The notes beneath the pieces were generated by a model. That model was given only the letters and a program-made list of their open reading frames with translations. It had not been told where the DNA came from and ran no database searches. 64,000 nucleotides of DNA from NCBI GenBank assembly GCA_017303715.1, contig JAFLBZ010000001.1:1-64000 (forward strand), in the 5' to 3' direction. This document shows positions 28,710 to 36,360 of the stretch, in pieces. Source of the DNA: Rhodothermia bacterium (lineage in GTDB: Bacteria; Bacteroidota; Rhodothermia; Rhodothermales; UBA2364). A program made the position numbers and the translations under genes. Position 1 is the stretch's first letter. The number at the start of each line of letters is the position of its first letter.

Positions 28710-29204
28710 TTATTGGCCTGCAAAGGCCGCAAAATAGACTTCTCGCGGCTGGCTACGCTTCCCCATTTTCCATTCTCGGAGACTTGGATTTTGCATACCC
28801 ATCAAACGAACATCTACCTGAACAGCATCTCGATTTTGGTTCAGCATCCGTACCGCAACCGTATGCGAAAGCAAGTCTTGGTATGTGGTGTCTTGACGAA
28901 TGTAAACACTCAAGCCATAAAAACGGTTATACGATTCATGTGCATGGGTATAATACCGAAACCCTTTCTGGGTGTCTAAAACCACCTTAGAACTATCCCA
29001 TTTATGTAGGGTATATCGTTCAAAAGCCACACTGCCCACCTTTTGCGAAAAGAAACCAAAACTCCAATCACCAAAGTACAGATCGTTCATAACCGCAGTA
29101 AAGTAGCTAAAATTGGTTCTTTCTAACTTGCCGAGAAACTGAAACAAGGCCATTGTCAGAAAGCAAAAATGCACCACCAAAAGGATACGGATAAATTTTC
29201 GCAT
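28710..29204 (-). CDS. Single-span membrane protein, partner of the HTTM protein
   Basis: The frame is open to 29261, but ATG 29204 gives a compact N-terminal membrane anchor (MRKFIRILLVVHFCFLTMALFQF) and about 164 residues. The remainder is a polar, beta-rich extracytosolic domain with aromatic motifs (TNFSYFTAVMNDLYFGDWSFGFFSQKVG). I recognise no named domain; proteins of this type are found beside HTTM proteins. It lies 27 nt upstream of the HTTM gene on the same strand and 67 nt after the nearest secreted paralogue, so operon membership is probable. Confidence 0.6.
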   Translation of the reverse strand: MRKFIRILLVVHFCFLTMALFQFLGKLERTNFSYFTAVMNDLYFGDWSFGFFSQKVGSVAFERYTLHKWDSSKVVLDTQKGFRYYTHAHESYNRFYGLSVYIRQDTTYQDLLSHTVAVRMLNQNRDAVQVDVRLMGMQNPSLREWKMGKRSQPREVYFAAFAGQ

Positions 29205-29271
29205 GAGGGCTTGTAATATAAAAAAGGGAGACAAGAACCAAGCCCGTCTCCCAAAGTTCATTTGAGGGGAC

Positions 29272-29715
29272 TTATTGGTATTTCACCAAAATAGACTGGA
29301 TTTTTTGCGCCTTGGCCTGTCCTACAACCGATTCGAAGGACTTCATGTCCGATTTGTAAATAAACACATAACCCGGATCGCGGGTAATGAAGGTCATTCC
29401 TTGGAGGTCACCGGGGCGTCGAATTTTCGAAACGGCCTTCACCTCAGAAAGCCCCATATTTTTCTTACCGATCGTGCTACCGTCCGAAAAGCGAATAAAA
29501 TATTGGCTGGGATTCACCCCCTTTAACAAGCTCGTCAGTTCTGCTTTGTCGGCGGCATCAATTGTACCCCGACCCAGAATAAAGCCTTGGTGCTGCTGGC
29601 GAAGTGTGGCGATTTTAGCCTCGGTTAGTGCGGGCTGAGCGGCTGCTACGCCTGCCGATAAAACAAGGAAAAACAAGGCCATGAGGCCAAGTTTAGGGTA
29701 TAAAATGTTTTTCAT
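29272..29715 (-). CDS. Small secreted protein, paralogue B of a tandem pair
   Basis: A 147-residue protein with a signal peptide (LGLMALFFLVLSAGVAAA). The mature part of about 120 residues matches the neighbouring gene at 29736 across its whole length; shared blocks are L-K-x-V-N-P-x-x-Y-F-x-R-F-x-D-G, G-K-K-N-x-G-L-x-E-V-K, S-K-I-R-R-P-G and F-E-S-x-V-G-Q. No family is recognised and there are no Cys, HExxH or lipobox motifs. It precedes the HTTM partner and HTTM genes in transcription order. Function unknown; its tandem copy suggests recent duplication with divergence. Confidence 0.75.
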   Translation of the reverse strand: MKNILYPKLGLMALFFLVLSAGVAAAQPALTEAKIATLRQQHQGFILGRGTIDAADKAELTSLLKGVNPSQYFIRFSDGSTIGKKNMGLSEVKAVSKIRRPGDLQGMTFITRDPGYVFIYKSDMKSFESVVGQAKAQKIQSILVKYQ

Positions 29716-29735
29716 ATACGGATGAAGGATTAAAA

Positions 29736-30173
29736 TTAGAAACGGCTGGCAAGTTGTTGAATTTTTAAGGCTTTTTCTTGACCTACCTTAGATTCAAATG
29801 CCTTTAAATCTGATGTGTAAATGTAAATAAATTCAGGCCCTTCTACGATGAAGGTGATGCCTTGTGTGCCACCGGGGCGCCGGATTTTGGACAGGTTCTT
29901 AACTTCAGCAAGTCCTAAATTTTTCTTCCCCATCGTGGTTCCATCTGCAAAGCGGACAAAATAGAGATTGGGATTAACATCTTTGAGCAAGGCTTTCAGT
30001 TGGCTTCGCTCATTAGCAGGCATCGTGCCATTGGCCAATAAAAAACCTTTGTTCGAGGCTTTTAATTGTGCAACCTGTGCAGCTGATAAGGTTTTTTGTG
30101 CGTGTGCTTGGCTGATGATGCCCATCAATAGGACAACAAATAGGCCAATGCCCAGTCTGAAGGGTAATTTCAT
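29736..30173 (-). CDS. Small secreted protein, paralogue A of a tandem pair
   Basis: A 145-residue protein with a signal peptide (LGIGLFVVLLMGIISQAHA/Q). It shares the same mature fold as the 29272 protein: KALLKDVNPNLYFVRFADG, MGKKNLGLAEVK, LSKIRRPGG and LKAFESKVGQEKALKIQ. A 20-nt gap separates the two genes. It is the first gene of the four-gene minus-strand set ending in the HTTM gene. The function is not known. The conserved R-R-P-G and F-x-x-Y-x-S-D motifs may mark a binding surface. Confidence 0.75.
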   Translation of the reverse strand: MKLPFRLGIGLFVVLLMGIISQAHAQKTLSAAQVAQLKASNKGFLLANGTMPANERSQLKALLKDVNPNLYFVRFADGTTMGKKNLGLAEVKNLSKIRRPGGTQGITFIVEGPEFIYIYTSDLKAFESKVGQEKALKIQQLASRF

Positions 30174-30465
30174 GACGATAAAGATTGAGTTATGATTGGT
30201 TAAGGCGGAATGGCGAAAGAAATTGCATTCACAACCACAATATCCGAAAAAGGTTTAATATTTAAAAGGTGTGAAGTCACAATAATTTCATATTCATGAT
30301 TTTTGCTAAAAAACTTATATATCTTTAAACAAAAATATATCTAACCAAATCTTGCAAGGCCATACGCAACGAACACCTTTTGGCTCTATCAAGGCGAGAA
30401 CAACTTGGTAAATTACGATGTTTAAATACGACGAAAAGGAATGGTGTAAGTCGGTGAAGAAGGGC

Positions 30466-30491
30466 AAAAAAAAGCCGACGTAAAGCCGGCT
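30466..30491 (-). terminator. Terminator downstream of tRNA-fMet
   Basis: On the minus strand a 7-bp stem (AGCCGGC/GTCGGCT with one G-U pair; plus coordinates 30473-30479 and 30485-30491) is followed by eight U. It begins 3 nt after the encoded CCA end of the tRNA. Confidence 0.8.
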
Positions 30492-30493
30492 TT

Positions 30494-30568
30494 TGGTTGC
30501 GGGGGCGGGATTCGAACCCACGATCTTTGGGTTATGAGCCCAACGAGATACCACTTCTCCACCCCGCG
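30494..30568 (-). tRNA. tRNA-fMet (initiator, anticodon CAU)
   Basis: The 5' end CGCGGGG pairs with 3' CCCCGC while the first position (C1) faces A72, the mismatch that marks initiator tRNAs. The anticodon stem ends in GGG-CTCATAA-CCC, the three G-C pairs specific to tRNA-fMet, with CAT as anticodon. The T arm is GTGGG-TTCGAAT-CCCGC. The CCA end is encoded (30494-30496). A strong TTTG/TATATTTG promoter lies upstream and a rho-independent terminator directly downstream, so the gene appears to be a single-gene transcription unit. Confidence 0.95.
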
Positions 30569-30585
30569 CTGTTATATTAGGAAGG

Positions 30586-30617
30586 CAAATATAAGGCAAA
30601 AGACGTCCCACTGCAAA
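30586..30617 (-). promoter_or_regulatory. Bacteroidetes-type promoter of the initiator tRNA gene
   Basis: On the minus strand the -33 element TTTG (30617-30614) is separated by 20 nt from the -7 element TATATTTG (30593-30586), a perfect match to TAnnTTTG. The expected start is about 10 nt before the tRNA 5' end at 30568. Confidence 0.7.
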
Positions 30618-30631
30618 CACCTCACAGTTCT

Positions 30632-32140
30632 TCATGATTGTTTAACGCTTTCCAACCAAGCATCAAAAAGATTTTGCAGGTTTTGTTCATGCTGATGTTG
30701 CTCATAGATCCGGGCCGGTGCCGCCCGATCGGTACAAGAAAGTGCAGACAAGCTACAACGCTCACAGGTTTCATTCACCTGTATAGCAGCAATGGCGGGA
30801 TCATTCCAGAATTTGACCACCGATTTAAGATTTTCGTCCACCATCAACCCAATATTGATGGCAGACAAATGGCGATCCTTCAGCAATAACCTACGCGAAA
30901 TGGAAAAAGTTAAAAAGCTGGCATTTGCATCCATAAAATTTAGCCGTTTTAGGCTGGTGGTTTCTTGGTGCGGGGTTGTAGGTGGGAACTGGGAGAGCGC
31001 ACGTAATTGCGTGAGCGCCGTCCACCTCCGGCAGTAATGTTCATTCAAGCCTTTTCCATGATACATAAATACGGGCGAGAGGTTTAAACGTTTGGTCAAC
31101 AAAAAGTCATCTGAACCAATCGGGTGTGTAAATCGTTGATAATACAAGTGTTGGAGGCCCATTTTTCCCGGAATAAGTTGGCTTAACCGATAAAGAAAAA
31201 GTTCGGGTGTAACGTCATAATGGGCTTTGATCTGCGAAAAATGAGCGGGATCCCACTTCGGTTTTGAGAAGAGCTTCATCAATTCATTTACAATCGCATC
31301 CCCGTCCAACATGACGGCTCCAGCAAAGTAGGAGGCTTTAAAATAGGAGAGTAATCCTTCAAACGTTTTTGACGGGCCGATATGACTTCCAGAAACCATG
31401 GGCGCATCTGGCAAATTCAAAATTTTGAATCCCAATTCCCTTAATTGAATGAAGATGCGTTGTGAAGACCAAAGTTTGGGGTTGATAAGCAGTCTCTCCG
31501 GTTTACCTTCAATCCGAATTGAACGTATTTCAGGCATTTCCAATACATTGGGCAGACTATCGAAAAGGACGTTTTGGCTAAAGTGAGTTTTTGCCAGATG
31601 GATTAATGCTGCACCTTGTGGATCGTTTTGCAGTGTCCATTGGAAGGTTTTTCGGAACATAGTGGCCGCTTCTTCCAATTCTTGAAAATAATTCTTTTTC
31701 ATGGCTTGGAATGACCGAAGTGCAGCATGTAGAAAGTGGTCTATATGCATATCGTACTCTCCCACAATCTCCGTCAAGGTTTGAATGAGAGCGGATGCAC
31801 TGTGTGGCTCGCCCGACACCAATTCCAAAAGGTCTTGCCCGGTAATCCCAAAAATTTCAAAGGGGAAGGACTGCATCATCTCCGACCCAAGGAGCGATTT
31901 CAGGGGATCCAGTTGATCGGCAAGTTGAGTGGAGACCAAGTTATCAAATGGCAAATCCAAGACCTGCGACAACAAGAGCAGTTTTTCCGGCTTCGGGTAT
32001 TTTTTCGCTTTCTCAATCTCGCTAAGGTATGAGATCGAAAGGCCCGTTTTTTCCGCAAGATCTCGCAGGGAATAATTTAGCTTCGTTCGCTGCTGTTTGA
32101 TTTTAAGCCCAAGGATAAAGCGTAGATTTTCAGAAGTCAT
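30632..32140 (-). CDS. RamB-like XRE regulator (HTH plus DUF2083 short-chain fatty acyl regulator family)
   Basis: The 502-residue protein has an N-terminal XRE helix-turn-helix at about residues 8-60 (IKQQRTKLNYSLRDLAEKTG, then SISYLSEIEKAKKYPKPEKL), a long middle region, and a C-terminal Cys cluster Cys459, Cys462 and Cys469 in the CERCSLSALSC motif typical of the DUF2083 tail. Members such as Corynebacterium RamB control acetate and glyoxylate genes. It is divergent from aceB with 195 bp between them, which contain several GCGAA elements. Regulation of aceBA by this protein is inferred from this layout. No HExxH is evident in the middle region, although related proteins carry an IrrE-like domain. 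Confidence 0.83.
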   Translation of the reverse strand: MTSENLRFILGLKIKQQRTKLNYSLRDLAEKTGLSISYLSEIEKAKKYPKPEKLLLLSQVLDLPFDNLVSTQLADQLDPLKSLLGSEMMQSFPFEIFGITGQDLLELVSGEPHSASALIQTLTEIVGEYDMHIDHFLHAALRSFQAMKKNYFQELEEAATMFRKTFQWTLQNDPQGAALIHLAKTHFSQNVLFDSLPNVLEMPEIRSIRIEGKPERLLINPKLWSSQRIFIQLRELGFKILNLPDAPMVSGSHIGPSKTFEGLLSYFKASYFAGAVMLDGDAIVNELMKLFSKPKWDPAHFSQIKAHYDVTPELFLYRLSQLIPGKMGLQHLYYQRFTHPIGSDDFLLTKRLNLSPVFMYHGKGLNEHYCRRWTALTQLRALSQFPPTTPHQETTSLKRLNFMDANASFLTFSISRRLLLKDRHLSAINIGLMVDENLKSVVKFWNDPAIAAIQVNETCERCSLSALSCTDRAAPARIYEQHQHEQNLQNLFDAWLESVKQS

Positions 32141-32156
32141 ATCAATAGGGGTAATG

Positions 32157-32171
32157 TTCGCTACCTGCGAA
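32157..32171. promoter_or_regulatory. TTCGC-N5-GCGAA inverted repeat near the regulator start
   Basis: TTCGC (32157-32161) and GCGAA (32167-32171) lie 16 nt upstream of the regulator gene. They repeat the core of the palindrome at 32236 and could be an autoregulatory site. Confidence 0.4.
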
Positions 32172-32216
32172 AAATAAGGCTTTGCCCAAGCAACATGATG
32201 AAGAAATCAGGATATA

Positions 32217-32249
32217 AGCGAAATATTTTATTATTAGCGAAATTTCGCT
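32217..32249. promoter_or_regulatory. Predicted operator: GCGAAAT repeat and 14-bp palindrome before aceB
   Basis: AGCGAAAT occurs at 32217-32224 and again at 32236-32243, where it forms the perfect palindrome AGCGAAATTTCGCT (32236-32249). The palindrome ends on the predicted -33 element of aceB. The divergent RamB-like regulator is the obvious candidate to bind it. Confidence 0.6.
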
Positions 32250-32279
32250 TGTAGAATATTTTTTCTATTATTATCTTTT
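32248..32279 (+). promoter_or_regulatory. Predicted aceB promoter
   Basis: CTTG (32248-32251) then a 20-nt spacer and TATCTTTT (32272-32279) match the Bacteroidetes consensus TTTG / TAnnTTTG at 3 of 4 and 5 of 6 fixed positions. Transcription would start near 32286, about 50 nt before the aceB ATG. Confidence 0.5.
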
Positions 32280-32335
32280 ATCCATACAAAAAGACCCAAA
32301 CATTGAAGGACGATCTTTAAAAGAACAAAGAAAAG

Positions 32336-33973
32336 ATGGAAGAAATGATCGAAAAAGTTGACTTTTTTCCGGAAGCGCTTTCGGAAAAGACTATGATTCA
32401 CAGCCCTGCACTGACCCCAAAAGCGGCCACTATTCTAACACCACAGGTAGTAGCCGTGCTTGAAAAGCTCCACAATCGCTTTGAACCTGCACGAAAACAA
32501 CTTTTGGAAACACGCCAAAATCGCCAAAAGGACTATGACGCGGGCAAGGTTCCGACGTACCTCCATGAAGAAAATTCGGAAGCACGCTCGGAATGGCAAG
32601 TCCCCGAAATCCCAAAAGATTTGCGAAGAAGAAGAGTGGAAATAACGGGGCCGGTGAACAGTGCCAAAATGGTGATTCAGATGCTCAACCGTAACGAACA
32701 AGGTTTTCGTGCGGATACGGCGATGTTGGACTTCGAGGACTCCATGAAGCCAACTTGGCAAAATGTGGTAGAGGGGGTATTAAACGTGATTGCCGTTGCC
32801 GAGAACCGGTTAGAAACCGTAGAAAACGGAAAACACTACGTTTTGCATCCAGAAGATCAAGCCGTGATGATGGTACGTGTTCGCGGCTTGGCCTTAGACG
32901 AATCAAACATCAGGATCAATGGCAAGGCCATCTCCGGTGGTTTGTTTGACTTGGTTTTGACGTGGATGCACACGGCGGAGAAGTTGATTCAACAGGGTAA
33001 AACGCCCAAGTATTATATCCCAAAAACCGAATATCACGAGGAGGCCCGTTGGTGGAATGCCGTTTTCTCGGCCTTAGAGTCCGAGATTGGGGTTTCAGAA
33101 GGGACATTACGCGCCACATTTCTGATCGAGACGTTGCCCGCTGCCTTCCAAATGGAGGAGATTCTGTACGAATTTCGCACCCATGCGGCAGGAATGAATG
33201 TGGGGCGTTGGGATAAAATTTTTAGCGACATTAAAGTGCTTAAGAACCACCCAGATAGGGTTATGGGAGACCGCGCAACCATCACCATCAAGCCCGATAC
33301 ACCTTGGATGTACCAGTATGCCCGAAGATTGATACAGGTATGCCACAAACATGGTGCTTTTGCTATTGGCGGAATGGCAGCCTTTACGCCCGGTAAAACA
33401 CCCGAATTACGCGCCGAACAAATGGCGAAAGTGGTTGCAGACAAGCAATTAGAAGCCTCGCTTGGGCACGACGGTTGCTGGGTATCTCATCCCTACTTTA
33501 TTGGATCGGCGCTGAAACAATTTACGCGAAACAACCAATTGGATGTTTTACAAGACGATCTTGAGGATTATCCAGACTTGTTGCCCAAAAGTCGAGGGCC
33601 ATATACCATCGAAGGTCTTCGCACCAATGTTCGGGTTGGGATTGCTTATTTGGAAGGCTGGAACCGTGGTATTGGCTGCGTGGCATGGGACAATCTGATG
33701 GAAGACTTGGCAACCTTAGAAATATCTCGCGCACAAATTGGGCAATGGCTTAAACATGGCATTGTGCTAAAGAGCGGAGAAAAAGTAACAAGAGAATTTG
33801 TTTCTACTATTTTCTCTGAAGAGTTACAAAGAATAGAAGACGAATTAATAGAGGCAAATGCAAGTGTACACGTTTTGGAGTGCTTCCGAAAAGCTGCTGA
33901 AGATGCAAAGACACTTTTTCTACAAGAAGAATTTCATCCACACTTGGCCTTGTGTTCTGAATTGGCCCACTAA
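32336..33973 (+). CDS. aceB: Malate synthase A
   Basis: The 545-residue protein has the malate synthase A sequence pattern: RRRRVEITGPVNS-type start of the barrel, TAMLDFEDSMKPTW, IETLPAAFQMEEILYE, and GRWDKIFSDIKVLKNHPD followed by GGMAAFTPGK. It condenses glyoxylate and acetyl-CoA to malate, the second step of the glyoxylate shunt. Length is that of the A isoform, not the 720-residue G isoform. ATG 32336 is used; a second ATG lies 9 nt later. The isocitrate lyase gene follows after 118 nt, so both are likely induced together. Confidence 0.95.
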   Translation: MEEMIEKVDFFPEALSEKTMIHSPALTPKAATILTPQVVAVLEKLHNRFEPARKQLLETRQNRQKDYDAGKVPTYLHEENSEARSEWQVPEIPKDLRRRRVEITGPVNSAKMVIQMLNRNEQGFRADTAMLDFEDSMKPTWQNVVEGVLNVIAVAENRLETVENGKHYVLHPEDQAVMMVRVRGLALDESNIRINGKAISGGLFDLVLTWMHTAEKLIQQGKTPKYYIPKTEYHEEARWWNAVFSALESEIGVSEGTLRATFLIETLPAAFQMEEILYEFRTHAAGMNVGRWDKIFSDIKVLKNHPDRVMGDRATITIKPDTPWMYQYARRLIQVCHKHGAFAIGGMAAFTPGKTPELRAEQMAKVVADKQLEASLGHDGCWVSHPYFIGSALKQFTRNNQLDVLQDDLEDYPDLLPKSRGPYTIEGLRTNVRVGIAYLEGWNRGIGCVAWDNLMEDLATLEISRAQIGQWLKHGIVLKSGEKVTREFVSTIFSEELQRIEDELIEANASVHVLECFRKAAEDAKTLFLQEEFHPHLALCSELAH

Positions 33974-34091
33974 AACTAAACTAAAGCATCATTGATAATA
34001 AAAGTGACCCCATACAAACTGCGTAACGACCAAATCCCGCAATTTATCTGAGGTCAACTGATTTACACAATCCAAAATAAGGAGTTCTCAC

Positions 34092-35363
34092 ATGGAAATC
34101 CAACACTATATGCAAACAGATTGGGCGAACAACCCACGCTGGGCTGGCATAACGCGCCCGTACTCGGTTCAAGATGTGTTACGGCTACGCGGAAATTTCA
34201 GAATTGAATATACCCTTGCACGTCTTGGGGCAGAAAGGCTGTGGTCTTTGTTGCAAACCGAAGACTTTGTAAATGCCTTAGGGGCGCTAACCGGCAACCA
34301 AGCCATGCAGCAGGTACGAGCCGGATTAAAAGCCATTTATCTTTCTGGATGGCAAGTAGCAGCAGACGCCAACTTAGCTGGAGACATGTATCCCGATCAA
34401 AGCCTATATCCGGCCAATAGTGTTCCTGCCGTTGTAAAACGCATTAACAATACCCTTCTACGGGCGGATCAGGTGATTAGTGCCGAAGGCGGAACAAATG
34501 ATGTCCATTGGCTGGCTCCAATTATTGCAGATGCAGAAGCCGGATTTGGCGGGGTTTTAAATGCCTATGAGTTGATGAAGGCTATGATTGAGGCCGGAGC
34601 CGCAGGCGTCCACTTTGAAGACCAACTTTCTTCTGAAAAAAAATGTGGTCACTTGGGTGGTAAAGTACTGGTTCCAACCAACGAGGCCATCAAGAAATTG
34701 GTTGCTGCCCGCCTCGCTGCTGACGTCTGTGATGTTCCAACACTCTTGATTGCCCGCACCGACGCCGATGCCGCAACCCTGCTAACCAGTGATATTGACG
34801 AACGGGATCGCGAATATTGCACAGGAGAGCGCACTTCGGAGGGCTTCTTTAGGATCAAAAATGGCCTTCCAACTGCCATTGCACGCGGTTTGGCGTATGC
34901 GCCTTATGCAGATTTGATTTGGTGCGAAACGTCAAAACCAGATTTGGATGAGGCGAAAACATTTGCCGAAGGTATCCACAAAACCTTCCCGGGCAAAATG
35001 TTGGCCTATAATTGCTCACCTTCGTTTAATTGGAGCAAAAACTTAGATGCCACAACGATTGCTAAATTCCAACGCGAATTGGGGGCAATGGGGTATAAGT
35101 TCCAGTTTATCACCTTGGCCGGCTTTCATGCGCTCAATTATGGCATGTTCGACTTGGCATATGGCTATGCACGGAACCAAATGCCGGCGTTTGTGGAACT
35201 TCAAAATAAAGAGTTTGCTGCTGCCGATCGCGGCTTTACGGCTGTAAAACACCAGCGCGAAGTGGGCACAGGCTTCTTTGACGAGATCACCAATATTGTA
35301 TCCGGCGGGATGGCCTCCACAACCGCTTTGGCGGGTTCCACCGAAGCAGATCAGTTCCATTGA
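34092..35363 (+). CDS. aceA: Isocitrate lyase
   Basis: A 423-residue protein with the isocitrate lyase signature [11 protein letters not shown]; the catalytic Cys is Cys185. It splits isocitrate to succinate and glyoxylate. The first ATG is preceded by a good ribosome binding site (AAGGAG at about 34079-34084). It follows aceB by 118 nt and ends in a clear terminator at 35386-35416. Length is typical of the bacterial enzyme (about 430 residues). The glyoxylate pair implies growth on acetate or fatty acids. Confidence 0.95.
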   Translation: MEIQHYMQTDWANNPRWAGITRPYSVQDVLRLRGNFRIEYTLARLGAERLWSLLQTEDFVNALGALTGNQAMQQVRAGLKAIYLSGWQVAADANLAGDMYPDQSLYPANSVPAVVKRINNTLLRADQVISAEGGTNDVHWLAPIIADAEAGFGGVLNAYELMKAMIEAGAAGVHFEDQLSSEKKCGHLGGKVLVPTNEAIKKLVAARLAADVCDVPTLLIARTDADAATLLTSDIDERDREYCTGERTSEGFFRIKNGLPTAIARGLAYAPYADLIWCETSKPDLDEAKTFAEGIHKTFPGKMLAYNCSPSFNWSKNLDATTIAKFQRELGAMGYKFQFITLAGFHALNYGMFDLAYGYARNQMPAFVELQNKEFAAADRGFTAVKHQREVGTGFFDEITNIVSGGMASTTALAGSTEADQFH

Positions 35364-35385
35364 GGCATCAAATCTCAAATACAAC

Positions 35386-35415
35386 AGCGTCTTATCAAGC
35401 GGTAGGACGCTTTTT
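35386..35415 (+). terminator. Terminator after aceA
   Basis: AGCGTCTTA (35386-35394) pairs with TAGGACGCT (35403-35411; one G-U pair) around an 8-nt loop, followed by TTTTT. It starts 22 nt after the aceA stop. Confidence 0.85.
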
Positions 35416-35532
35416 GTATGAGGTATAAGTTCTAAAATTTAGTTTTTAAGAAATTAGGCTTCTTGAATTAGTTTTTGGTGGATCGTTAAAAAATACGTTG
35501 GCTTCGACTACAAAAAGCCACTTACCTCCTCA

Positions 35533-36357
35533 TCAAGCACCCTTTGCTTGTTGTTTGGCTGCTTTTTCGAATTGTCTTTTTTCTTTTTTACTGGTCGCAT
35601 CAGCTACACCCATAGGTACATCAGACGTCTCTTGCGGTTCATCACGAAAAGATTCCAGATAGAAATCCACCTTGTCCACGCTTTCGCGAATCCAGACCAA
35701 GCGTTTTCGTGCCATTTCTAGAACTGCAAGAAATGTGGTAATAATAAACGATTTACTTTTGCCCATACACGTTTCCACAAAACTCAAGCGCCCTTGCGCC
35801 TGAATCCGTTCTCGCAGGAAGGCTTCTTGCTCCTCTATAGAAAAGTTTTCTGGTGCGATGGCATGGACGGGTGGGGCGTCCTCTACTTGCTTCAATATCC
35901 GCTGTAACGCAGAAATAAGCCCAAAGAGAGACACGCGATACAAGACTTCCTCGTTTGGGGTTACATATTCTTGTACCATACCTGCATTGCCACGGACAAA
36001 GCGATTGCTACGCGCCTCGTGTGCCGCCTCCAAGTGTGCAGCCCCTTCTTTATACCGAATATAGGCCAAAAGCCGCTCCACCAATTCCCGACGTGGGTCT
36101 AAGACTTCGCCATCTTCGTCCAACGCTTGCCGTGGCAGCAACATTTTTGTCTTTATGCTGATCAGCAAAGCCGCCATATAGACAAATTCACCCGCTGTAT
36201 CTAAGTTTAATAATTTAAGGGTTTGGACGTAGTCTAGAAACTCTGTAGTGATATACGAAATGGGAATATCAAAAATATCTATCTCGTCCCGTCGGATAAA
36301 ATACAACAAGAGGTCTAAAGGCCCTTCAAACTCGGTCAACTGGATGCGGTAGTCCAT
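35533..36357 (-). CDS. scpA: Segregation and condensation protein A
   Basis: This 274-residue protein matches kleisin ScpA: YRIQLTEFEGPLDLLLYFIRRDEIDIFDIPIS at the N-terminus, LLISIKTKMLLP in the middle and a winged-helix C-terminal region (FIITTFLAVLEMARKRLVW). ScpA bridges SMC heads together with ScpB in chromosome condensation. The C-terminal 25 residues are Lys-rich and low in complexity. It begins 3 nt after the stop of the M16 protease gene on the same strand. No scpB is in the window. Confidence 0.93.
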   Translation of the reverse strand: MDYRIQLTEFEGPLDLLLYFIRRDEIDIFDIPISYITTEFLDYVQTLKLLNLDTAGEFVYMAALLISIKTKMLLPRQALDEDGEVLDPRRELVERLLAYIRYKEGAAHLEAAHEARSNRFVRGNAGMVQEYVTPNEEVLYRVSLFGLISALQRILKQVEDAPPVHAIAPENFSIEEQEAFLRERIQAQGRLSFVETCMGKSKSFIITTFLAVLEMARKRLVWIRESVDKVDFYLESFRDEPQETSDVPMGVADATSKKEKRQFEKAAKQQAKGA

Positions 36358-36360
36358 ACA

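Noticed and set aside
30315-30635. 106-residue open frame on the minus strand
   Set aside because: It crosses the tRNA-fMet gene, its promoter and its terminator, so it is a chance frame.
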